This document shows, piece after piece, positions 1 to 8,893 of a DNA stretch of 64,000 bases (the first letter of the stretch is position 1; every line of letters starts with the position of its first letter). Both the position numbers and the translations under genes were made by a program. The notes beneath the pieces are model-generated. The model ran no database searches. It was not told the origin of the DNA and saw nothing but the letters and a program-made list of their open reading frames with translations. The stretch comes from Aquiflexum sp. TKW24L (GTDB taxonomy: Bacteria; Bacteroidota; Bacteroidia; Cytophagales; Cyclobacteriaceae): contig NZ_JAMFLG010000023.1 of the NCBI RefSeq assembly GCF_023502205.1, forward strand, positions 1 through 64,000, given 5' to 3'.

Positions 1-79
1 TATGAATATCTATCAGATATCCAATTTCTTTATTTTTTGATTTGCTTTCCTGACTAGTTTTTATATTTGTTTCATGAAT

Positions 80-1453
80 TCATTTTCTCAAATTCTTTGT
101 CTCAATCCTATTCAATTCCTGTTGGAGGACATTTTTTGGAATCCATTCTCCGCGGACCATGACACCTTGGACGTTTCGGAGATTGGACAGATTTTCCAAG
201 GGATTTCCTTCCACCAACACAAAATCCGCTGAGGCACCCTTTGCTATCACCCCAAATTCCCCTTCCCGTTCAAAATACTTTGCCACGTTTACAGATCCGG
301 TTTTTAGGATTTCATAAGGATTCATCCCGGCATCCTGCATCGCTGAGATTTCATTGTGGATTGAAAATCCGGGAACGTTGAATACCTGCGGAGAATCTGA
401 GGCCATGACGATCGGCACCCCGCCACGGTGCAAGGCCATCAGCATGGTTTTTCTGAATTCAAGATAGGGTTTGACATTTTCTTCCTTGAGCATGCCTTGG
501 TTTTCGAGGAGTTTCTTTTGGTTGACCCACTGCTGTACCTGCAGGCCGGGCATGTATTTCATGTCCGATTCCAGGCGAAACTCATCAGCCGGAATGTATC
601 CAAAGAAGCGCTCAAACAAAGTCAACGTAGGAGCGATCCAAGCTTTTTTCTCCACAGATAACTTCACCAAATCAGGGATCTTTGACATGTCCGCATATTT
701 CAGGGCGAGCATACTGAATGATCCGGCTACCTGTGGATCAAGTTTGGACTTGTCAGCGACCAAAGCCTCGATATAGCCATCCATGTGTTCTACAGATCGG
801 TAGCCGTTGTTCAGGGAGTTGACCAAGCCAACATCCAGGGAAATGTGTCCGCCAAATTTGATATCCACTTCCTTGGCGGTATTGGCAATGGCGAGGAACT
901 TGGGCATATCCAAACCGGGGTGTAATTTGAGATGGTCAAAACCTGCCTCTTTTTGGTCACGGACCATTTTGGCACCGCTTTCAGGGTCTGCGACGGAATT
1001 GCCGTTGAGAGATTGTCCCGCTGCAAAAATCCTCGGTCCGGTAATTTCTCCCGAAGCTATTTTTTTTTTGAGTTTAAGGTGGGAATCATGGCCGATCATT
1101 CCGCGGACATTGAGAATTCCATTGGCAAGGTAAAGCCACATGACATCCTGCATATATGAAAAATCGCCCGTTTCTGTTATGGGGATATGCGAATGCATTT
1201 CAGCCAAACCAGGGAATGCATAGGCACCTTTGCCGTCGATCTTTTCTATTTTCTCAAATTTACTTAAGTCGTTTTTGGAGAATATGCCGACTATCTTATC
1301 TCCCTTGATATGTATAAACTGGTCTTTGAGCACCTTGTCATTTTGCATGCTGATGACATGGACATTGGTGACGATAAATTCCTGCGCATTTGCCTGAAGG
1401 AATACTATTAGTACCAAAAAAAGGGTTAGGAAATATTTTTGGATTGATTTCAT
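80..1453 (-). CDS. Secreted amidohydrolase family protein
   Basis: A 457-residue metal-dependent hydrolase of the amidohydrolase superfamily, closest in style to imidazolonepropionase/prolidase-like members. An N-terminal signal peptide (about residues 1-23, ending ANAQ) puts it in the periplasm or outside the cell. The metal-binding motif HSH follows at residues 87-89 in the context GLAEMHSH. A KLHPG segment (candidate bridging lysine), a GGH segment, a SVEHMDG histidine and a MASDSP aspartate come in the order expected for the TIM barrel, and the C-terminal ADFV segment closes the beta-sandwich. It reads alone. The gene upstream on the same strand (gluconokinase/6PGDH) is about 350 bp away across a repeat-rich gap, so it probably has its own promoter. 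The substrate cannot be told from sequence; peptidase, lactonase or cyclic-amide hydrolase are all possible. Confidence 0.85.
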   Translation of the reverse strand: MKSIQKYFLTLFLVLIVFLQANAQEFIVTNVHVISMQNDKVLKDQFIHIKGDKIVGIFSKNDLSKFEKIEKIDGKGAYAFPGLAEMHSHIPITETGDFSYMQDVMWLYLANGILNVRGMIGHDSHLKLKKKIASGEITGPRIFAAGQSLNGNSVADPESGAKMVRDQKEAGFDHLKLHPGLDMPKFLAIANTAKEVDIKFGGHISLDVGLVNSLNNGYRSVEHMDGYIEALVADKSKLDPQVAGSFSMLALKYADMSKIPDLVKLSVEKKAWIAPTLTLFERFFGYIPADEFRLESDMKYMPGLQVQQWVNQKKLLENQGMLKEENVKPYLEFRKTMLMALHRGGVPIVMASDSPQVFNVPGFSIHNEISAMQDAGMNPYEILKTGSVNVAKYFEREGEFGVIAKGASADFVLVEGNPLENLSNLRNVQGVMVRGEWIPKNVLQQELNRIETKNLRK

Positions 1454-1601
1454 GATTTGATCATTAATTGATTCTAGTTGATATTAAGATATTCATGGAT
1501 ATTGGAGCGCTGATTTGGAGCTTTGATTAAATTTAATCTATTATTTAGAACACCAATATGATTGTCCGCAATGACAACAGTAGCAGAATTTATTTTAAAT
1601 A

Positions 1602-1623
1602 ACACCTCGACTTCGCTCGGTGT
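1602..1623. repeat. Small palindromic repeat-like element
   Basis: The arms ACACC and GGTGT enclose TCGACTTCGCTC, giving a compact dyad about 20 bp before a second, larger palindrome. Dyads built on a CGACTTCGCTCGG core are a common intergenic motif style in Bacteroidota. It lies in the gap between the two leftward genes. No function is evident. Confidence 0.4.
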
Positions 1624-1643
1624 CCGATTGTTTATTTTTCAGT

Positions 1644-1686
1644 GGAAGGGAGGAAAATGTGGCTGCGCCGCATTTTCCTCCCTTCC
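1644..1686. repeat. Perfect 16-bp inverted repeat hairpin (REP-like)
   Basis: The left arm 1644-1659 (GGAAGGGAGGAAAATG) and the right arm 1671-1686 (CATTTTCCTCCCTTCC) are perfect reverse complements. The 11-nt spacer contains a further GGC/GCC pairing. Neither strand has a T-run directly after the stem, so it is not a classical intrinsic terminator, although it could still slow transcription or protect the 3' end of the leftward gluconokinase/6PGDH mRNA. Together with the dyad at 1602-1623 it resembles a REP/BIME-type extragenic palindrome. Confidence 0.7.
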
Positions 1687-1745
1687 TAGGCCAAGTTGCC
1701 CATTATCTCAATAGATATCCGGTTTTCTTGAATTCATGGATATTT

Positions 1746-1804
1746 AACCAATTAACCAAATAACCAAATAACCAAATAACCAAATAACCATTAACCTATT
1801 AACC
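1746..1804. repeat. 8-nt tandem array of AACCAAAT-like units
   Basis: The word AACC recurs at 1746, 1754, 1762, 1770, 1778, 1786, 1793 and 1801, an almost perfect 8-nt period with AACCAAAT as the best unit. The array stops 2 bp before the stop codon of the gluconokinase/6PGDH gene. An 18-nt piece of it (1750-1767) recurs exactly, in inverse orientation, at 10278-10295. The rest of the 1454-1806 gap holds only the two palindromes above and AT-rich DNA; I see no gene in it. Confidence 0.8.
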
Positions 1805-1806
1805 AC

Positions 1807-3720
1807 CTACCCCTTCCCTATACTTTCCTTCCAGTCTGAATGGTGAAAAGGTCCGTTGGGATCCTCTCTTCGCTGATAGGTGTGTGCGCCAAAGTAATCC
1901 CTTTGTGCCTGAATCAGGTTTGCGGATGAATCGGTAGTAATCCTCCCATAGAAATAATTGATCGCCCCGGACATCACAGGCAAAGCAAAGTTGTGCTGCA
2001 GTCCCAATCCAACGATATAAGAAAGGTCATGTCGGAGTTCTTTGATTTTGGTTCTCATCTGTTTGGCCTTCAGCAAGGAACTGTTTTCCTTGTACAAAGC
2101 AACCATGTTTTCCATCAGCGTCGAACGGATAATACATCCATTGGTCCAAATCCGTGATATCTCACTCATATTGAGGTTCCAGTTTTCAGTCAGGGAGACC
2201 TGATTCATCAATTCAAATCCCACTTCATGGTTGATGATACGGGTGAGGGCGTAAGCGTTTTTCAATTTCTCGATCAGGATGACTTTGTCTTCTCCAAAAG
2301 CCCCGAAGCGGTGACCATAAAAAGCAGCCAATTCTTCACGTTCCTCTTTGTTGCCGGACAGCATCCTTGCTGTGACAGCTTCTGAGAGGGGACTATAGGC
2401 AACATTGTATTTCAATGCGGTGGTCAAGGACCAGGAGCCTGTTCCTTTTTGTCCGGCTTTGTCCAAAACCTGATCGAGGAGAAAGTTTTTACCTTCCTTG
2501 GCAAGGAGGATGTCTGCGGTAATTTCTAGCAGGTAACTTTTCAGACCTTCATTGGTCCAGGACTTTAGTGTTCTTGAAATTTCAGGATAGGACAGTTTCA
2601 GCCCATATTTCATCAAGTGGACAGTTTCTGCCAAAGTCTGCATTTCCCCGTATTCGATGCTGTTATGGACCATTTTGATAAAATGCCCCGCACCCGAATT
2701 GCCGATAAAGCTTACACAGGGCGCGCCGTTATTGTCTTTGGCGGCGATTTTTTTGAGGTAAGGGGATACCAAGTCATAGGCTTCCTGATTGCCACTTGGC
2801 ATCAAAGACGGTCCTTTTCTCGCTCCCTCTTCCCCTCCGGAAACTCCCATAGGAATAAAATGAAAACCTTTAGCATTTAGGTCTTCGTACCTTCTCTTCG
2901 AATCTTCAAAGTAGGAATTTCCCCCGTCAATGATGATGTCTCCAGATTCAAGCATAGGGAGTAATTGGGCGATCTGCATGTCAATCGCATTGCCGGCAGG
3001 GATCATTAAAAGGATTTTCTTAGGTTTTTCCAAAGAAGAGACGAATTCCACCAAACCATCAAAACCTTTCAGAAGTGGAAAATTTGAATTTTCAGCTACA
3101 AATGTCGAAGCGATTTTCTCTTCTTTTCCATCAACATGACGGTTATAAACGGCGGTCGGGATTCCATTATCAGCAAGGTTGAGGGCAAGGCTCTTTCCCA
3201 TTACGCCCATTCCGATGACTCCAAAATGAAGTGGAGTATTATTGATATCTTCAATTTTCATTATTTCTTCCACAATTTCATCTGGAGATTTTGAGATGTC
3301 AATTCGATGTCCATATTCGGGTTCTTCCCAAGTATCTAATTGGGAATCCAATAAGTCCGGATTCATGTAGTGGCCTTTGCGGAGCGAAAGTCTTTCAGTC
3401 AAAATATCTTTACTGCCAGTGAGGTGTAGCCATACTATTGAAGGAACTACTTGGAGGATTTGCCTGTAGTGTTCCCGTAGGGCAGAGCAGGCGAGGATTC
3501 CGCCGCCTGCTGATTCCCATGTTTTGATGTTGTCAGCAAGGTGCGTCAGCCAAGGATGTCTGTCGTGGTCTGTCAGGGGAATTCCCTGTGTCATTTTGTC
3601 TACATTTGCTTTTGGATGAAAGTCATCCGCATCAAAAAAAGGCAGCCTAAGTTTCTTAGCTAGTTGGGAGCCCAAAGTTGTTTTTCCGCTTCCCGAGACA
3701 CCTGTTACAATAATTATCAT
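1807..3720 (-). CDS. Gluconokinase / 6-phosphogluconate dehydrogenase fusion
   Basis: A 637-residue two-domain enzyme. Residues 1 to about 155 are a GntK-type gluconokinase: a P-loop GVSGSGKTT at 7-15, then the FDADDFH, HDRHPWL and ACSALR segments of the family. From about residue 163 a full-length 6-phosphogluconate dehydrogenase follows: Rossmann motif GMGVMGKSLALNLADNG, IDGGNSYFEDS, GVSGGEEGARKGPSLMPSG, the catalytic lysine and asparagine region HFIKMVHNSIEYG, and a C-terminal tail HTYQRRED. Together the halves would turn gluconate into 6-phosphogluconate (ATP) and then ribulose-5-phosphate (NAD(P)H), feeding the pentose phosphate pathway. Both halves appear intact, so this is a real fusion and not a read-through of a broken gene. 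It is divergent from the DUF294 gene, 42 bp away. Confidence 0.93.
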   Translation of the reverse strand: MIIIVTGVSGSGKTTLGSQLAKKLRLPFFDADDFHPKANVDKMTQGIPLTDHDRHPWLTHLADNIKTWESAGGGILACSALREHYRQILQVVPSIVWLHLTGSKDILTERLSLRKGHYMNPDLLDSQLDTWEEPEYGHRIDISKSPDEIVEEIMKIEDINNTPLHFGVIGMGVMGKSLALNLADNGIPTAVYNRHVDGKEEKIASTFVAENSNFPLLKGFDGLVEFVSSLEKPKKILLMIPAGNAIDMQIAQLLPMLESGDIIIDGGNSYFEDSKRRYEDLNAKGFHFIPMGVSGGEEGARKGPSLMPSGNQEAYDLVSPYLKKIAAKDNNGAPCVSFIGNSGAGHFIKMVHNSIEYGEMQTLAETVHLMKYGLKLSYPEISRTLKSWTNEGLKSYLLEITADILLAKEGKNFLLDQVLDKAGQKGTGSWSLTTALKYNVAYSPLSEAVTARMLSGNKEEREELAAFYGHRFGAFGEDKVILIEKLKNAYALTRIINHEVGFELMNQVSLTENWNLNMSEISRIWTNGCIIRSTLMENMVALYKENSSLLKAKQMRTKIKELRHDLSYIVGLGLQHNFALPVMSGAINYFYGRITTDSSANLIQAQRDYFGAHTYQRREDPNGPFHHSDWKESIGKG

Positions 3721-3762
3721 AGCCGAAATTAAGAAATTTAATTATTTTCACCATGAAGACTT

Positions 3763-5229
3763 TTGGAAGGAATGATAACCATAGCTGAAAATAATATTGA
3801 CCACATCTACAGCAAAAAAGTAGGAGATCTGCATTTCCGAAATTTATCAGTTTTTCCGGTCGTTACACCTGTTTTTGAGGTTGCACGACTGATGGCTAGG
3901 GACAAGATTTCCTGCTTTTTTATCGGTGAATCACCCAATGAGATCATTGGATTTGTTACAGACATCACCCTTCGGGATCAGGTTATCGCTCATCAGCTAC
4001 CGTTTGATACCCATGTGGGTGAAATAATGGACAGAAATATTGTGTATATCCAAAGTTCAGCCTTTCTATATGAGGCTTTGCTCATGATGTTCAGAACTAA
4101 GACCCGATATCTTTTGGTCAAAGAGAAAGAGACCTTTGTCGGATGGATCAGCCGAAACAAAATCCTCGCCGAACAGGCCCAAGGACCATTTGTATTTATA
4201 CAATCTGTGAAGCAATCCATTGATACAGATGAACTGAAAGAAAAGTGGGAGCAAGTACCTGAACTTATCCATCAGCTGATCGAGAAAGGGCTCAAATCAC
4301 AGATCATCAATCAGATCATCACCACTGTTGCGGATACCATCGCACTGAGAATTATCGAAAATACCATAAGAGAAATCGGAGAGCCTCCAGCCAAGTTTGT
4401 ATTTTTTGTACTCGGAAGTGAAGGACGCGCCGAACAAACCCTCAAAACCGATCAGGATAATGCTATCATCTATGAGGATAAGGCAAATGAACATCGGGAA
4501 ATGGTGAGGGAGTATTTTTTGGATTTTTCTGAAAGGGTTTCTTTCGCCTTAGATCAGGTAGGTTTTGTGTTTTGTAAAGGAGGATTTATGGCAAAAAACC
4601 CTAAATGGACGCATTCTTTATCGCATTGGAAGCGGAATTATGAAAGCTGGATTCAGGAATCCACTCCTGAAACTGTCATGAAGTATTCAACTTTTTTTGA
4701 TTGCAGGCCGATTTTTGGTGAATTTGGACTATTGGATGATTTGAAAAAATTCATGGACCTCCAACTTGAAAATCCCTCCGAGAAGTTTTATATCAATATG
4801 GGGACCAATGCACTTCAGTTTGAGCCGCCATTGACTTTTTTCAAAAATATAAAAACCTATAAAATTGATGGGGAGAAGCATTTCAATATTAAGAAAACAA
4901 TGACTCCGATCGTGGATCTTGTCCGGATTTTTGCCTTGAAATACAGGATTTTTGAAACCAATACCGGAGATAGGATCAGAATGCTGGAGGAGCAAAAAAT
5001 CTTTACAGACAGAGAAGCAAAAGAACTTTCGCATGCTTATTATTACCTCATGGGCCTGAGGCTAGAAAAGCAATCTCTCCAATTGATGGAAAACAAGGAA
5101 AATCCGACCAACCATGTCAGTATCGATGAGCTGACCAAAGTCCAAATGGTGACCTTGGTGGAAATATTTAAAGTCATCAAGGAATTTCAATTGAAAATTA
5201 AAATTGAATTTACTAAAAATATATTTTAG
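3763..5229 (+). CDS. CBS domain / DUF294 nucleotidyltransferase-like signalling protein
   Basis: A soluble 488-residue protein. Residues about 15-140 form a pair of CBS domains (VTPVFEVARLMARDKIS... then a second half with RYLLVKEKETFVGWIS). About residues 180-330 hold a DUF294 putative nucleotidyltransferase with the segment GSEGRAEQTLKTDQDNA, which carries the G-S and D-x-D pattern of the pol-beta/GlnD-like fold. The C-terminal third is the helical DUF294_C region. Relatives often carry a cyclic-nucleotide-binding domain in front; none is present here. The likely role is sensing adenine nucleotides through the CBS pair to control nucleotidyl transfer onto a partner, but the partner is unknown. 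A start at M4 (3772) is an alternative. Confidence 0.82.
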   Translation: MEGMITIAENNIDHIYSKKVGDLHFRNLSVFPVVTPVFEVARLMARDKISCFFIGESPNEIIGFVTDITLRDQVIAHQLPFDTHVGEIMDRNIVYIQSSAFLYEALLMMFRTKTRYLLVKEKETFVGWISRNKILAEQAQGPFVFIQSVKQSIDTDELKEKWEQVPELIHQLIEKGLKSQIINQIITTVADTIALRIIENTIREIGEPPAKFVFFVLGSEGRAEQTLKTDQDNAIIYEDKANEHREMVREYFLDFSERVSFALDQVGFVFCKGGFMAKNPKWTHSLSHWKRNYESWIQESTPETVMKYSTFFDCRPIFGEFGLLDDLKKFMDLQLENPSEKFYINMGTNALQFEPPLTFFKNIKTYKIDGEKHFNIKKTMTPIVDLVRIFALKYRIFETNTGDRIRMLEEQKIFTDREAKELSHAYYYLMGLRLEKQSLQLMENKENPTNHVSIDELTKVQMVTLVEIFKVIKEFQLKIKIEFTKNIF

Positions 5230-5292
5230 CAAAATTTGTATATCTTTTTTAAAATTTTTATAAAAGTCTATGATTTAAGGTAAAAGTTTTTT

Positions 5293-5300
5293 TATTTTTG
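5293..5300 (+). promoter_or_regulatory. Possible -7 box (TATTTTTG) before the NagB-like gene
   Basis: TATTTTTG fits the Bacteroidota -7 consensus TAnnTTTG. I see no TTG at the usual 19-20 nt upstream, so the call is weak. If used, it would give the 5495 gene a leader of about 190 nt. The remaining 5230-5494 gap is AT-rich with no gene or clear hairpin. Confidence 0.25.
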
Positions 5301-5494
5301 CGTAGAAGAGTCATCGGGTGTATTATAATTAATTAAGTTTAATACACAAGGTAATTTCATCGAGTTGGAAGATTTATTCTACATGATTAAAAATATACCA
5401 AATTAAAATTGGCTATAGTTCTTTTGATGTCCAAAAAATAGCGTTACTCAAATTATCAATAATTTCAAAAAAGTCTGAAACAAAAAACAGTCCT

Positions 5495-7825
5495 ATGCTC
5501 AGCAACTATCCACTTTCAGAAGTAGAAAAAGCTTTCCAAAAAGAATCCGGTGTTGACAAAATCAGTACGCTGATTCCCTATCTTATGGTTGATAATTTCC
5601 CAAAGCTAGGGCTTATCACCGCATGCAGGTTTTTGGAATGGGTTTCTCAAAACCCGCAGGGAGTCATCAGTTTGCCTACAGGTAAAACTCCGGAGTACTT
5701 CATCAAATGGACTCAATATTTGCTCGAGAACTGGGATACCAAAAAAGGGAAAGAGACTAGAGAGAAATATGGACTTGGAGCTGTCAAAAAGCCGTTTCTA
5801 AAGGATTTGACTTTTGTGCAGATTGACGAATTCTATCCGATTTCTTCCAAGCAAAAGAACAGTTTTTTCGATTATGTAAATAAATTCTACCTCGAAGGAT
5901 TTGGATTGAGCAAAGAAAAAGCCATCCTGATCAATTCCGATGAGATTCCATTAGCTGGAGAGAGACATTTCAGGGAAGTTTTTCCTGACTTGAAAGTGGA
6001 CCTTTCTCTTAGATTCAGGGATCCAATCAATAATCTAGAAAAAATACAACAAGAGTCGATTTATAAAATTGACCATTGGTGTGGGCAGTACGAGCAGCGG
6101 ATAAGAGATGCTGGTGGGATAGGCTTCTTTTTGGGAGGTATCGGGCCTGACGGTCACATCGCTTTCAATACCCGTGGTTCTCACCTTTTCTCTACCACAA
6201 GATTGACAGAAACCAATTTTGAAACTCAGGCAGTAGCAGCTGGAGACTTGGGTGGAATTGAGGTTTCGGCAAATCGATTGGTGATTACCATCGGTTTGGA
6301 CACCATTGTCTATAATCCCAATGCCGTTGGAATCATCATTGCAGCAGGAGAGTCTAAGGCACAGATTGTAAAAGATTCGTTGGAGACGCCTCTGGACAAT
6401 GTGTACCCGGCTACGGTATTGCAAAAGCTGAAAAATGGTCGTTTTTATCTGACCAAAGGTGCTGCGGTAAAGTTAACAGATTCTGTGGATTCGTACTACC
6501 GACAAGGTGAATGGACTTGGGAGAAAACAGAGAGATCTATTGTTGACCTTTGCAAAAAAATAAAAAAATATGGTCACCGTCTCAAAATGGAAGACCTGAA
6601 GGCTGACAAATACACGTCGATGATCCCGGGATTGTCTGAAGAGACTGTCAATCAGGTAATGGAAAGTACTATTGCCAAATTGAAAAGAGGTACGACCCAA
6701 GAAAAGGATGAGGTGCTGCTGCATACAGGACCCCACCATGATGATATCTCTTTGGGGATTTTGCCACATATTACCAATCAGCTTCACGAAAACACCAATG
6801 AGGCACATTTCTCAGTTTTGACATCCGGGTTCACGGCAGTCACCAATACATTCGTGATTGATACGCTTCTTCAGACCAAGAAATTATTGGATGATGGTAA
6901 AATCCAAATGGTGAGGTTTGAAGATTTCTTTGAGGTGGGATATAAATTGAAGACAGACAAAGACGTCTATCATTTCCTGACCAATGTGGCCTCAGAAGAT
7001 TTGGATGAAAGGATCAGAGGACTTTGCCACCGGGTCGTGCGTGCCGTAGTCGATGTCTTTGAAGTCAAGTCCGCCGCAAAGTTGAGAGAGACGATCAATG
7101 ACATCATCAGCATCCTTCGCAACTCTTATGACGGGGAAAAGAACCCTGCCAAGATCCAAAAACTGAAAGGAATGATCAGGGAATTTGAAGAGGAACTGGT
7201 TTGGGCGCACTTTGGTGTGCAGGTCAAAAATGTCCACCATTTGAGATTAGGTTTCTATACAGGAGATATTTTCACAGAGCAACCTGACAAAAAAAGAGAT
7301 GTGGTTCCTATAGTGGAATTGTTCAGAAAAGTCAATCCCACCAAAATAAGTCTGACTCTTGATCCAGAAGGTTCCGGTCCGGATACACACTACAAAGTGC
7401 TTCAGGCGACCGCCGAGGCTGTCAGACAATGGAGTGAAGAAAAAGACTTGAGCAAGTTGAGGATCATCGGGTATCGAAACGTATGGTTTAAGTTTGAGCC
7501 TCATGAAGCCAATGTGATCGTTCCCGTTTCTTTGGGAGACATGTCTGTCATGGAGGACTCATTTTCCAACTGTTATCTCAGCCAAGTGAATGCCTCTTTC
7601 CCAAGCTACTCCCATAATGGGAAATTTTCAACTGTTGCGAAACGGACCTGGGTAGGACAACTTGACGATATTCAGCTACTTTTGGGAAAAAATTATTTTT
7701 ACCTTCATGAAACAGCAAAAGTCAGATCCAGTCATGGGCTGATCTTTTTCAAAGACATGAATGTGGAAGAGTTTTTGGCCCACGCACGTGAACTTGAAAA
7801 ATCCATAGAGGGTATGCTAGATTAA
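5495..7825 (+). CDS. Glucosamine-6-phosphate deaminase-like / PIG-L deacetylase-like fusion
   Basis: A 776-residue protein with two enzyme-like regions. Residues 1 to about 345 are NagB/6-phosphogluconolactonase fold: PTGKTPEYF near residue 60, QIDEFYP near 110 and the deaminase signature GGIGPDGHIAFNTRGS near 213. From about residue 405 there is a PIG-L/LmbE-type domain starting with HTGPHHDDISLG, where HxDD matches the zinc-binding [P/H]xDD motif of N-acetylglucosaminyl deacetylases. If both are active, the protein could remove acetyl and then amino groups from GlcNAc-6-phosphate, combining NagA-like and NagB-like work; this is inference. Long NagB-type proteins with this tail are seen in Bacteroidota. 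The ROK-family gene 84 bp downstream supports an amino-sugar role. Confidence 0.85.
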   Translation: MLSNYPLSEVEKAFQKESGVDKISTLIPYLMVDNFPKLGLITACRFLEWVSQNPQGVISLPTGKTPEYFIKWTQYLLENWDTKKGKETREKYGLGAVKKPFLKDLTFVQIDEFYPISSKQKNSFFDYVNKFYLEGFGLSKEKAILINSDEIPLAGERHFREVFPDLKVDLSLRFRDPINNLEKIQQESIYKIDHWCGQYEQRIRDAGGIGFFLGGIGPDGHIAFNTRGSHLFSTTRLTETNFETQAVAAGDLGGIEVSANRLVITIGLDTIVYNPNAVGIIIAAGESKAQIVKDSLETPLDNVYPATVLQKLKNGRFYLTKGAAVKLTDSVDSYYRQGEWTWEKTERSIVDLCKKIKKYGHRLKMEDLKADKYTSMIPGLSEETVNQVMESTIAKLKRGTTQEKDEVLLHTGPHHDDISLGILPHITNQLHENTNEAHFSVLTSGFTAVTNTFVIDTLLQTKKLLDDGKIQMVRFEDFFEVGYKLKTDKDVYHFLTNVASEDLDERIRGLCHRVVRAVVDVFEVKSAAKLRETINDIISILRNSYDGEKNPAKIQKLKGMIREFEEELVWAHFGVQVKNVHHLRLGFYTGDIFTEQPDKKRDVVPIVELFRKVNPTKISLTLDPEGSGPDTHYKVLQATAEAVRQWSEEKDLSKLRIIGYRNVWFKFEPHEANVIVPVSLGDMSVMEDSFSNCYLSQVNASFPSYSHNGKFSTVAKRTWVGQLDDIQLLLGKNYFYLHETAKVRSSHGLIFFKDMNVEEFLAHARELEKSIEGMLD

Positions 7826-7909
7826 CCGATAGCAAACCTATATTTTGGAAAAAGGAGAATGAAAGAATCATTCTTCTTTTTCTGTTTAAAGCTTAAAAAC
7901 CTTAGACCT

Positions 7910-8794
7910 ATGCTGAAAACTGAAAAACCTATTCTTGGACTTGACATTGGAGGCACCAACATCAAAGCAGGAGTTCTTGTTGGTTCTGAATTGATAGATA
8001 TCCGGACGATTGCCACTCCCTCTCAGGAAAGCCAGAATTTTATTTTGGAGACTATCGCAGAATTGATTTCATCCTACAGTCATCATGATTTTTATGCCAT
8101 TGGAATAGGAATTCCGGGATTGATCAATACAGATCTAGGACTTGTGCTCAACCTGGAGAATATACCTTCCTTCAGAAGGGTCTATTTGAGGGATTTTTTG
8201 GAACAAAGATTTTCAAAACCAGTTTACATAAACAACGATGCCAATTGCTTTGCCTTGGGTGAATACAAATTTGGGGCAGCAGGAATGTACAAGCATGTGG
8301 TGGGTATTACCCTTGGTACCGGCTTAGGCGCAGGAATCATTGCCAACGGCCATTTATATTGTGGATTCAATTGTGCTGCAGGAGAATGGTGCTCAGCACC
8401 CTACCTTGACCAAGACTTTGAGTTTTATTGCAGCAGTAAATTTTTCAATGCCAAATATGGCTCTAAGGCCAAAACTTTGTCAAAAAAAGCCAAGGAAGGT
8501 GATCCCGAAGCCATCAGGGCCTATGCAGAGTATGGGCATCATTTGGGAGAACTGATCAAAAATATCCTATACACTTTGGCTCCCCAGGCGATTGTGCTTG
8601 GCGGTTCTATAAGAAAGGCATATCCTTATTTTCAAGAAAGTATGAAGGCCACCATCGCCACATTCAAATATCCTTCAGTCAGCCAAAACCTCAAGATTTT
8701 AATTTCTGATCTTGATGAGACAGCCATTCACGGTGCTGTTGCATTGGTGGATGAATATGCTGCCCAAGTCGAACCTGTGGCCAAAGCCACCTGA
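7910..8794 (+). CDS. ROK family protein (sugar kinase-like)
   Basis: A 294-residue ROK protein. I start it at 7910, so that it opens MLKTEKPILGLDIGG; an upstream in-frame ATG at 7859 would add a Phe-rich tail without family support. Visible motifs are the ATP phosphate-binding LDIGGTNIKAG, the INNDANCFALGEYKFG catalytic-aspartate region, GITLGTGLGAGI and the adenosine loop APQAIVLGGSI. The usual ROK zinc site is absent: where kinases show ExGH and a CxCGxxGCxE motif, this one reads GEWCSAPYLDQDFEFYCSS. It may therefore be a divergent kinase or a sensor. It follows the NagB/PIG-L gene and probably shares its mRNA, which suggests GlcNAc, glucosamine or a related sugar as ligand. Confidence 0.85.
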   Translation: MLKTEKPILGLDIGGTNIKAGVLVGSELIDIRTIATPSQESQNFILETIAELISSYSHHDFYAIGIGIPGLINTDLGLVLNLENIPSFRRVYLRDFLEQRFSKPVYINNDANCFALGEYKFGAAGMYKHVVGITLGTGLGAGIIANGHLYCGFNCAAGEWCSAPYLDQDFEFYCSSKFFNAKYGSKAKTLSKKAKEGDPEAIRAYAEYGHHLGELIKNILYTLAPQAIVLGGSIRKAYPYFQESMKATIATFKYPSVSQNLKILISDLDETAIHGAVALVDEYAAQVEPVAKAT

Positions 8795-8893
8795 TTTACG
8801 CTTGATCTTTTCGAAATAAAATTTGGATACCTCGGTTAGAAATGGTTGAGGTTTAAAAATATTCGTAAATTCGGGCTTTATAACCTGAATATT

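Noticed and set aside
428-1159. Open frames on the plus strand across the amidohydrolase gene
   Set aside because: They lie entirely antisense to a gene with complete family motifs and have no recognisable protein features. The same applies to the many other short open frames that shadow real genes in the window.
1644-1686. Long hairpin considered as terminator of the gluconokinase/6PGDH gene
   Set aside because: It is about 120 bp beyond the stop codon and lacks a T-run on the minus strand; listed as a REP-like repeat instead.
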